A program made the position numbers and the translations under genes. DNA of 64,000 bases from Tomitella gaofuii (GTDB taxonomy: Bacteria > Actinomycetota > Actinomycetes > Mycobacteriales > Mycobacteriaceae): NCBI RefSeq assembly GCF_014126825.1, contig NZ_CP059900.1:1-64000 (forward strand), read 5' to 3'. Position 1 is the first letter of the stretch; each line of letters begins with the position of its first letter. Below, piece after piece: positions 51,602-58,714 of the stretch. The notes beneath the pieces are model-generated. The model worked only from the letters and a program-made list of their open reading frames with translations, was not told where the DNA came from and made no database searches.

Positions 51602-51660
51602 CCGCGCAGGGCTGTTACGAAACGGCTGACCGCCCATGGGAACGTGACGTTGCGGCCTAG
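51602..51660. repeat. Island intergenic repeat, copy B
   Basis: 59 bp similar to 50951-51009 in the same orientation, sharing CTGTTACGAAACG, GCCCAT, CGTGACGTTG and CTAG. It lies between the antitoxin start and the membrane-protein stop. Confidence 0.75.
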
Positions 51661-51734
51661 GGCAACATCTGAAGTGGGCAGCGATGCTCTCGAAGCGCGT
51701 GAGCCAGCACGCGAAGGACAAGTGAAACTACGGT

Positions 51735-52316
51735 TCACGGTCGGGGTTGTTTTGCGTCTCCCGGCTGAGATAAGCGCATCAGCCAGAGCCCTCGAGCAAG
51801 CATGACGAGCCCGAGCCCGAGTCCCCAGCCCAGCTCGGAGAGCGCCACTCCCACACCGGCTTGCCCGGTGACATCACCGCTGGCGTCGATGCTGAAGATC
51901 GTCGCGAATCCGGCCGCGGTCCCCGCAGCCGCAGCCAGCCCACCTGATAGCGGCCAGCGCGACAGGTATGCGACGAGGAAACATGCACCGACGACGGTGA
52001 TACCGCATGCGAGTACCTGCCAGGTCGGAAACTCATTCGGCGCCGGCAACCCGGGGCCGAAGACCTCACCGTGACAGTCCGCCGACCAGCTCAGCCAAAC
52101 GATGCAGGATGCAGCGCCGAGAATCCCCGCTACCATCCCGGTCAGCCACAGGCCGAGCGAACGCGCCCTGCCTGCCGAGCAGGGTTCTATCCGCCGCCGC
52201 TCCCAGCGTCGTACGAGCCAGATGACCCCCGCGGCCAACACAGTCGGCACGACAACCAAGAACAGCACCATGGACAGGAACCGCGTTCCCGAGAAGTAAC
52301 CAGCGACAACCGTCAC
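51735..52316 (-). CDS. Hypothetical membrane protein
   Basis: 193 residues with about five membrane helices: MVLFLVVVPTVLAAGVIWLV, LWLTGMVAGILGAASCIVW, WQVLACGITVVGACFLVAYL, a Gly/Ala-rich GGLAAAAGTAAGFATIFSI and LGWGLGLGLVMLARGLWLM. Two Cys residues lie in the outer loop region. GTG 52316 with GAGAGG about 9 nt upstream is preferred over TTG 52334. No family is recognised. Confidence 0.65.
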   Translation of the reverse strand: MTVVAGYFSGTRFLSMVLFLVVVPTVLAAGVIWLVRRWERRRIEPCSAGRARSLGLWLTGMVAGILGAASCIVWLSWSADCHGEVFGPGLPAPNEFPTWQVLACGITVVGACFLVAYLSRWPLSGGLAAAAGTAAGFATIFSIDASGDVTGQAGVGVALSELGWGLGLGLVMLARGLWLMRLSQPGDAKQPRP

Positions 52317-52409
52317 CTCTGCATCCTCTCCCAAAGGAGGGTCCCCGCACGTCTTGAAGCGATCCGCTGGTCCCGGTCGTCCGTATATCTAGGACCTTCC
52401 CTAGATGCA

Positions 52410-52485
52410 CAGACCTGCATTTGAGCATCTAGGGAACACCTACTGCACAGATCTGTTATGAAACGCTCGACCACCCATTGAACCG
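52410..52485. repeat. Island intergenic repeat, copy C
   Basis: Matches 50918-50993: GACCTGCATTTGAGCATCTA then GGGAACACC, GCACAGA, CTGTTATGAAACG and GACCACCCAT. It is preceded by the near-palindrome CTAGGACCTTCCCTAG. It lies between the membrane-protein start and the DUF2332 stop. Confidence 0.75.
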
Positions 52486-52587
52486 CCCCGGCATGTCCGG
52501 AGACTCGGATTGTTGGGAGAGTGGGAGTCATGCCAGGGAACACGACACGCCGGGGGGATTCACGCCCGTCCGTAGGGATTGGTGAGA

Positions 52588-53607
52588 TCAGCTGGCGAGC
52601 CAGTCGAGAGTTTGTCCGTGTCCGCCGGCGTAGGCCAGGGGCGTGCTGTCGAGGGTGACGACGAACTGCCCGCGGGTCTCGGAGACAGATTTCGGGAGCC
52701 GGGTGGTCACGGGCTCGATGACGACAGCACCTTCGTTGCTCACCCAATGACAGGGCAACTCCCGGACTGTGTGCTCGAAGGTGCGTCGTGCGGCGGGGTC
52801 TATGTAGTTGAGGACGGCGCTACCGAAAACAACAACGGTCGTGCCGGGCGGTGCTGCGCAGACAAGGTCTGTAATCGTGTCGGTCAGGTCCCCGGTGGTC
52901 ACGCGCGGCGGCTCGTTGCGCGCGATCTTGGCGGCAGAGCGTAATCGCCGGAGACGTTCGTCTTGTCCGGGCCACACAAGCGCTTCGAGCCAGCGCATGT
53001 CGTCGTCGCTATGCGGGTCCAGCGGGTTCACATCGACCCCGGCGCGGTAGGCCACCTCCGGGAGCGCCGTGGGCAGCGGTGCGTTGCCTGAGACGGTGCA
53101 CGGCAGCACGACCGGGGATCGGCCCGTCTGCGGGTCGATCTCCCGCACCGCACCCTTCTGACCCGTCATGGTGTAGCGGTAACTGAATCGGTCCGGGAAC
53201 AAGCACAGCCCCGCCGAAGCACCGACCTCGATCAGCGACAATGGCTCTTGCAACGATGCGAGTATCGGCAACAACACCGCGGCGCGACCGCACTCGTTGG
53301 TCTGGGTGCTGCGGGTGCGGGCCATCGCGCCCACAGCTTCCCAGTGCGTGAGCAGCCACGCTCTGAACTCCGGAAACGACGATTCGGGAACACCGAGATA
53401 GCGGGCAGCGCCGAGCACGAGATTCGGCTGCCGCTTCGCCAGAGGTAGCTGATCGATCAGCCCGATCAACGCCGGATCATCGGCGATGCCGCGGCACCAT
53501 TGCTCATAGACGGGTGAGTTGCCGTGTGCCTCGTACTCGGCGAACAACCGGTACCTGCGAGCGGTATCCATGACCAGATCATGCTCCGCCGGCGTCAGCG
53601 ACACCAT
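52588..53607 (-). CDS. DUF2332 family protein
   Basis: 339 residues, cytoplasmic. DUF2332 landmarks are YRLFAEYEAHGNSPVYEQWC near 20-40, RTRSTQTNECGRAAVLLP near 97, LSLIEVGASAGLCLFPDRFSY near 122 with a Rossmann-like EVGASAG, and RWLEALVWPGQDERLRRL near 205. The glycine-rich strand resembles SAM-dependent methyltransferases, but no substrate is known. It is divergent from the GrpB-like gene in the island. Confidence 0.85.
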   Translation of the reverse strand: MVSLTPAEHDLVMDTARRYRLFAEYEAHGNSPVYEQWCRGIADDPALIGLIDQLPLAKRQPNLVLGAARYLGVPESSFPEFRAWLLTHWEAVGAMARTRSTQTNECGRAAVLLPILASLQEPLSLIEVGASAGLCLFPDRFSYRYTMTGQKGAVREIDPQTGRSPVVLPCTVSGNAPLPTALPEVAYRAGVDVNPLDPHSDDDMRWLEALVWPGQDERLRRLRSAAKIARNEPPRVTTGDLTDTITDLVCAAPPGTTVVVFGSAVLNYIDPAARRTFEHTVRELPCHWVSNEGAVVIEPVTTRLPKSVSETRGQFVVTLDSTPLAYAGGHGQTLDWLAS

Positions 53608-53816
53608 GCACGATGGCGCGCATCGTCACCGGAACCCGTCGCCAGCGCGGAACATTGGGCAGCAGAGACAGACTGCAGTTTCGCTGTTCGACCTCTCCCA
53701 GGACGGGTAACCATCCGCTCGCAAGGCTGAATCAACTACCACAGGCAAACCGCTCGGGCTCATGCCCCGCAGCCACGGGCCCCCGAGCGCTCGCTCCTCA
53801 TGGAACACTGACGATT

Positions 53817-54371
53817 ATGTCTCCGGAACGCGACGAGCGCCGTCACGCGGCCGCTGAAGATCTGGCAGACGCCGGCGGCCACGATGCGCCGATCCGGATT
53901 GTGCGCTACAGGGACGACTGGCCGCGTCAGTTCGTCGCAGAAGCAGAACGACTACGCCCGTTCGTGCCCGACCTTGTCTTCCACCACATCGGATCGACCG
54001 CCGTGCCCGGGCTTGCGGCAAAGCCAGTGATCGACCTGATGGCGTTCGCCGAGAAGCCGGACATGCTAGTGGAAGAGATCATCGCGGCCGGGTACCAGTA
54101 CCCCCGCGCCTACAATGCTGTGCTCGGTGCACGGCGATGGTTCTGCCGGCCATCGGCAGCCGTGCGCACACATCACCTCCACCTCGTGGCAGACCGCGAC
54201 GAGCTGGACCGCAACCTCCACATCCGTGACGTGCTCCGTACGCGGGAAGACCTCGCTGATGAATACGCGGCGTTGAAGCGCGACCTGGCACGATCGGCGA
54301 ACGCTGACCGGGAAGGCTACACAGCCGGTAAGACTGCTTTCATCGGACGCATCGGGAACCTGACTTTGTAA
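53817..54371 (+). CDS. GrpB family protein (UPF0157)
   Basis: 184 residues. The nucleotidyltransferase-like GrpB fold is shown by IRIVRYRDDWPRQFVAEAERL near 25, FHHIGSTAVPGLAAKPVIDLM near 60 and HHLHLVADRDELDRNL near 115. GrpB proteins are of uncertain function; some relatives act on CoA or small molecules. ATG 53817 lacks a clear Shine-Dalgarno sequence, so leaderless translation is possible. It is the only plus-strand gene in the island. Confidence 0.87.
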   Translation: MSPERDERRHAAAEDLADAGGHDAPIRIVRYRDDWPRQFVAEAERLRPFVPDLVFHHIGSTAVPGLAAKPVIDLMAFAEKPDMLVEEIIAAGYQYPRAYNAVLGARRWFCRPSAAVRTHHLHLVADRDELDRNLHIRDVLRTREDLADEYAALKRDLARSANADREGYTAGKTAFIGRIGNLTL

Positions 54372-54486
54372 GCAGGTGGGGACATTCAACGCTCGATCTA
54401 CGGAAGTCTGTCGGCGCGCTCGTGCAGTTCAATACACCCGAACCAGTGGGCATCTAGAACGATCCCTACATACACACATCTGAACG

Positions 54487-54516
54487 TGTGCATCTAGGCC
54501 ACACCCCAGATGCACA
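54487..54516. repeat. Inverted repeat in island intergenic DNA (copy D-like)
   Basis: TGTGCATCT at 54487-54495 and AGATGCACA at 54508-54516 form a perfect 9-bp inverted repeat. Neighbouring GCATCTAG words (54449, 54490) and ACCTAGGG (54542) echo the intergenic repeats of the island. Confidence 0.55.
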
Positions 54517-54726
54517 GTCCGGCGTGAGCGAACCCAAGTGTACCTAGGGCCGCGACCGAGATAGATGCACACTTCCGCCCGGGGCCAGACATGACGGGTC
54601 AGGAAGAGCCACGGCGCCGACCCTGCCGATCACGGTAGGGCCGGCGTCGTCTGTTTCGACCCCGGCCGCTTCTCTCGACCGGGGCATGGACAATAACAGA
54701 ACGTGAGTTCGATAGACGCCGGCCGC

Positions 54727-54841
54727 CGGAAATGATCGTTTCTGGGCGGCGAGGTGGCCAGCCCGGCGAGAACGGGCGAGATGACTCATAAATCTAAAGG
54801 TTCACGAGACACCAAGCCGAGGGGGTGGCCGCCGCGGACGA
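54727..54841. other. Right att-like direct repeat of the island
   Basis: Matches 47021-47134 with the 26-bp perfect core at 54790-54815. Homology stops immediately on the right side, as at the left copy. This marks the far edge of the 7.7-kb island carrying the recombinase pair. Confidence 0.7.
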
Positions 54842-55149
54842 CCTGGGCGGCAACGGGCCGGAGACTGTCTTGTGAACGCGTACCGCCGACATGCGTCTCA
54901 GTCGTGATGCTCCCTGGGGGTTGTCGAGGCGTACGGGCCGGCATGAGGCTCCTCGGGTACACGCGGGTCACCACGGGGTGGGTTGCGGCGGGCTGCGTGG
55001 TGCGTGATCGTGCTGGTGGCGGCGAGGTTGGCCGTGTGCGGCCATCTTGCTAGAGTTGTGGTGTAGCCACCCCATCGCGGTGGGGTTGGAAGTGAGCCGC
55101 AGGATTACTCGCCGGACGACGAGGCCTGCGGCTCGCGTCGTCTCTTCGG
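54842..55149. other. Intergenic stretch right of the island
   Basis: 308 bp without a supported gene. No repeat or RNA gene is evident. Confidence 0.4.
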
Positions 55150-55704
55150 TCACACGTGGTGGAGCTCGACGGCGTTGCCGAGCGCGGCGAGGTAGTCGGC
55201 GTTGCCGACACGGGACTGCACGACGGCGCCGCAGACGATGTCGGCGACCGCCAATGCTGGCTCTGCCCGTCCGATCGCGTGATCGATCCGCAGGCCTGCG
55301 GAAACGACCTTTTGGGCACGGAACTTCTGCAACAGGTCGGTGTCGCTGCGGTCGAGTTGGCCGCGGGACTCGAAGGTGATCTGGCTGCACGGCATGTTGG
55401 CGAGGTTCGGCAAGAGGTACTCGAGGCACTTGCGGCGGTGGCGCCGATCGGCGGCGCCGGACTCGCTGCGGACGACGACGAACCCGGCCACCGGCAGGGT
55501 GGCGACGGCGTCGATCAGGTCCTGGCGGCGGGCATCGCTGCTGCCATGCCAGTGCACCTTCTTCTCGCCGGGAAGACGCAGCTCGCTCATCGCCGCGCGC
55601 AGCGCGGGTATGTCGTCTGCTTCGCAGAGCGCCGCCGCGATGAGGTAGGTGCCGGGGTCACGGTCTGGCTGCGAGCCGCTCTCATCGGCCCACGCGGTGA
55701 GCAC
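55150..55704 (-). CDS. DUF3800 domain protein
   Basis: 184 residues from GTG 55704. The early Asp/Glu in AWADESGSQ is the DUF3800 hallmark, with later VHWHGSSDARRQDLI, VVVRSES and SAGLRIDHAIGRAEPALAVADIVCGAV. DUF3800 proteins have an RNase H-like fold with acidic residues and are common in mobile and defence DNA; their activity is not established. It is coupled to the upstream hypothetical gene by a 1-bp overlap. Confidence 0.8.
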   Translation of the reverse strand: MLTAWADESGSQPDRDPGTYLIAAALCEADDIPALRAAMSELRLPGEKKVHWHGSSDARRQDLIDAVATLPVAGFVVVRSESGAADRRHRRKCLEYLLPNLANMPCSQITFESRGQLDRSDTDLLQKFRAQKVVSAGLRIDHAIGRAEPALAVADIVCGAVVQSRVGNADYLAALGNAVELHHV

Positions 55705-56141
55705 TACCGGTCGTGCTCTGTGGCCGCGGGGGGAGCATCAGCGGGTGGGGCAGCGTGGCGGCGTCCGCGGTTGCCGATGATCTCGGTGCCCGCGTCGAGA
55801 TCGATGCACAGGACGTCGTCGTCCATGCGGGCCGGGTACCGGCGCGAGATCGTCGTATCGATGTCGTAGAACGCGGTGAACGCCGAACCGGCCACCATCA
55901 CCGGACCGGTGCCGGCGCTGCGGCCAGCTCCGCGTACCGCGTAGCCGTGCGGCACGTCGTCGCCGACGCCGCGGATGCCGACGATGCCGCCCTCGCGGTC
56001 GTAGAGTAGTTCCACGCACTCGGGGGCGTCCATGAGCGTGTAGGCGGCGCGGTTGATCGAAATGACGCCGCGTTTCTGGATGCTCACCGACGGTGCCCGC
56101 CGCAGGGACGTGTTGCGCTTGTCGAACACCTCGAATGCCAT
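55704..56141 (-). CDS. Hypothetical protein, partner of DUF3800 gene
   Basis: 145 residues. The start MAFEVFDKRNTSLRRAPSVS has a KRGVISINRAAYTLM motif and an AFYDIDTTISRRYPAR segment; the tail is Pro/Ala-rich. A strong GGAGGTGG precedes the ATG. It overlaps the DUF3800 gene, so the two likely act together. No family function is known to me. Confidence 0.65.
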   Translation of the reverse strand: MAFEVFDKRNTSLRRAPSVSIQKRGVISINRAAYTLMDAPECVELLYDREGGIVGIRGVGDDVPHGYAVRGAGRSAGTGPVMVAGSAFTAFYDIDTTISRRYPARMDDDVLCIDLDAGTEIIGNRGRRHAAPPADAPPAATEHDR

Positions 56142-56342
56142 CTGCCACCTCCAGAAGGTGATGCTATCGCAGTCGCATGCACCGGTACCTATACGGCATC
56201 AACAGACGTCTAAGGCGGACGACGTGCGCGTGCTTGCAGAGCAGGAGATACCGGTCTGCAGATATGCATCGCTCCCATCGCCTCCAACGCGCACAAGACG
56301 TCATATAGCGATACTTATCGCCCTTCATGTGCTATAGAATTA

Positions 56343-56421
56343 GTGACAGATTATGTGACAGTGCCGAGCGCTCTGGCGCACTTGGCGAGGACTGTCACGT
56401 GAACGGTCGTATAAGTGACAG
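56343..56421. promoter_or_regulatory. TGTCAC half-sites upstream of serine recombinase
   Basis: GTGACAG occurs at 56343-56349, 56355-56361 and 56415-56421, with the inverse CTGTCAC at 56392-56398. This clustered pattern immediately before the recombinase start suggests a res-type recombination or autoregulatory site. The rest of 56142-56445 holds no gene. Confidence 0.55.
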
Positions 56422-56445
56422 TGGGTGGAAGGGGAGTGGTCGGCG

Positions 56446-57540
56446 GTGTGGGTGGGCTATGCGCGGGTGTCGAAGGACGACGGATCGCAGTCGACCGCTC
56501 TGCAACGCGACGCACTCCTCGAGGCCGGCGTCGACGAGCGGGTGATCTACGAGGACCGGGCGTCGGGAGCGAAGGCCGACCGGCCCCTGTTGGAAGCGTG
56601 CCTGCGCTCGCTGCGCGAAGGCGACACCCTGGTGGTGTGGAAGCTCGACCGGCTCGGCCGGAGTCTGCGGCATCTGGTGACGATCGTCGAGGACCTCACC
56701 GACAGGGGAGTGGGCATCAAGGTGCTCAGCGGGCAGGGTGCGGCGATCGACACCACCACGGCATCGGGCAAGCTCGTGTTCGGGATCTTCGCGGCGCTCG
56801 CGGAGTTCGAACGCGAACTCATCTCCGAGCGCACCAAGGCGGGGTTGGCGTCGGCGAGGGCCCGGGGGCGTCGGGGTGGCCGCCCGTACAAGATGACGCC
56901 GGCGAAGCTGCGTCTGGCGATGGCGGCGATGGCGGATAGGGACACGCATGTCGGGGCGTTGTGTGTGGAGCTCGACATCACCCGGCAGACGCTCTACCGG
57001 CACGTGTCACCTACAGGGGAGCTGCGCGAAGATGGGCGCAAACTCCTGGCGGAGCGGCCCGCGGTGGCCGCGCCACGCTCGGGTGCGTCGGCCCGCCCCG
57101 ACAGCGACGGCGCCACGCCGCATGCTGAGCAGGCCGGCCCGGTGGCCCGCCGGTCAGACCATGCCGGGGAAGTGCCCGTGGTCACAGCGCGGGTGCAGCC
57201 CGGGGCGAAAGGCGACGATGGCGCCGCCGGGACGGCGGATGAGTTAGCGTGTCCAGGATGTGGGTATCGGCCGACCCGGCCGCGTGATCTCATCCCGCAC
57301 CGTGAGGACCTGGCCACGGTGTGGCTGCACGTCGACGGCGACCTGGTGTCCGAGGGGCGGCATTGCGCCCGTTGCCAGCCCCACGACCGGGTCCGCGCGA
57401 TTACGTGCAGCCGGTGCGGTGACGGGCCGCTGCTGACCGGGACAGGTGGCGGCGGAGTGCTGCCTGCGGCGGCGGCCGACTGGCTGCGCCACCACGGGTG
57501 GACGACGACGCCGGAGCTGATCTGCGATGACCATGCTTGA
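56446..57540 (+). CDS. Serine recombinase (resolvase/invertase) with Cys-rich C-terminus
   Basis: 364 residues. The resolvase domain has the catalytic Ser in GYARVSKDD near residue 9, LDRLGRSLRHLV near 68 and FGIFAALAEFERELISERT near 110-130. The HTH_7 DNA-binding region includes ALCVELDITRQTLYRHV near 180. Beyond about 190 there is a disordered linker and a zinc-finger-like tail with ACPGCGYR, HCARCQPHDR, CSRCGDGPLL and CDDH. GTG 56446 has AAGGGGAG 9 nt upstream; GTG 56425 is the alternative. The Cys-rich tail is unusual for a Tn3-type resolvase. Confidence 0.87.
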   Translation: MWVGYARVSKDDGSQSTALQRDALLEAGVDERVIYEDRASGAKADRPLLEACLRSLREGDTLVVWKLDRLGRSLRHLVTIVEDLTDRGVGIKVLSGQGAAIDTTTASGKLVFGIFAALAEFERELISERTKAGLASARARGRRGGRPYKMTPAKLRLAMAAMADRDTHVGALCVELDITRQTLYRHVSPTGELREDGRKLLAERPAVAAPRSGASARPDSDGATPHAEQAGPVARRSDHAGEVPVVTARVQPGAKGDDGAAGTADELACPGCGYRPTRPRDLIPHREDLATVWLHVDGDLVSEGRHCARCQPHDRVRAITCSRCGDGPLLTGTGGGGVLPAAAADWLRHHGWTTTPELICDDHA

Positions 57541-57715
57541 TCGTCCTGCCGAACCCGACAGTGGCCGCGAGCGCGGGGTGTTGTCGGCAGTCAGTTGCAG
57601 GCGGTGCCCGTGGTCCCAGGCGACTGCACCGTCGGGCGTTGCAGAGCTTGCGGCCCTGCGCCGCCGCTACGGTTTCCGGGTCGATGGCAGCCTCTCGCCG
57701 CAGGACGCTGATTAG
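57527..57715 (+). CDS. Small ORF overlapping the recombinase end
   Basis: 62 codons beginning 14 bp before the recombinase stop. It contains SCRRCPWSQAT and GVAELAALRRRYGFRVDGSLSP, a possible metal-binding CxxC and a helix. The overlap suggests coupling, but no clear Shine-Dalgarno sequence and no family match are seen. Confidence 0.35.
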   Translation: MTMLDRPAEPDSGRERGVLSAVSCRRCPWSQATAPSGVAELAALRRRYGFRVDGSLSPQDAD

Positions 57716-57811
57716 GCCGGTCGGCTCCAACACCGCCAACGTCACCTGTTCGTGCACCAGACCCAAGTGGCGTGCCCGTGTCGCGTGCCGAATTGTGACG
57801 ATGGCCAGGTC

Positions 57812-58330
57812 TTACTCGGCGTCGGCTTCCGTGGTGGCGACAGGGCGCTGACTCAATTCGCTATCCAGGCGGAGCAACCCGGGACCGTCGTCACCGGTCA
57901 ACTTGAGCTGACCGATGATTTCGCTGATCGTCGATTCTTCTTCGATTTGCTCGGAGAGGAACCAGCTCAACAGCGGACGGGAATCGAAGTCGTGGCACTG
58001 TTCGGCGGCTTGGACCAGCTCTCGTATTGCCGCAGATACCTTCTGTTCGTGGTCGAGGGCCGAGGTGAAGCACTCCAACGCGGTACCGGCAACTACCTGC
58101 GGCGCCGAGACGGTACCGATCTTCGGGTGGTTGCCGCGGTCAGCGAGGTGATCGATGAACTTATTGGCGTGCACGATCTCCTCGTCGGCCTGGTGCCGCA
58201 GCCATGCGGCCATGCCGGGGAGATCACGCAGATCCATCTCGATCGCGAGTTGCCGGTACACCATGGATGCCTCGAATTCCAGAAGGATTTGCCGATTGAA
58301 GGCGTCTTCGAGTTCTCTACCAAGCATCAT
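57812..58330 (-). CDS. Ferritin
   Basis: 172-residue four-helix ferritin that stores iron as a ferric mineral. The ferroxidase ligands fit: Glu in NRQILLEFEASMVYRQ near residue 19, EEIVHAN with Glu/His near 52-55, EQKVSAAIRELV near 96, and LSEQIEEE near 130. No haem-binding Met is apparent, pointing to a ferritin rather than bacterioferritin. The ATG may be either of two adjacent codons at 58328 and 58325. It is a stand-alone gene. Confidence 0.9.
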   Translation of the reverse strand: MMLGRELEDAFNRQILLEFEASMVYRQLAIEMDLRDLPGMAAWLRHQADEEIVHANKFIDHLADRGNHPKIGTVSAPQVVAGTALECFTSALDHEQKVSAAIRELVQAAEQCHDFDSRPLLSWFLSEQIEEESTISEIIGQLKLTGDDGPGLLRLDSELSQRPVATTEADAE

Positions 58331-58714
58331 GACCCCACTCTAACCAGCCAGGGCAGGGCCAGGCCGTGCCTGCCTGTGCCCAGAGCCAGCCGCTCAGGCT
58401 ACGTGACCTGCGCGGTCACCTGATCGTGCAGCAGTGCCCACAAAGGGACAGCGTTGACCAATCCCCTGATCCCGAGACGGCGTTGTGTGGGGGCCGGCGA
58501 CGGCGAGCGTGGCGGCTTTGCGCTGATGGCCCGGCACCTCGAAGCCTGCGCGCTCGATGACGCTGCCGTAGCACCGTGGGGCCGGCGCCGTGGGTATCAC
58601 TGAGTCGGATATGGGCGCCCCTGGTTCCCGACATCTTGGCCGCAGGATCGCCGTGGAGCATCATCGGTGCTGCCGACGGGAAACTCGGCGGCACCGACAG
58701 GAGGTTCGTGCTGA
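58331..58714. other. Intergenic stretch between ferritin and UbiB-like gene
   Basis: 384 bp with no supported gene; promoter signals for the ferritin gene should be here. No iron-box could be identified confidently. Confidence 0.4.

Noticed and set aside
50918-52485. Intergenic repeats as classical integron attC sites
   Set aside because: The inverse core and core site patterns of attC are not present, and the recombinase lacks a recognisable IntI-specific insertion.
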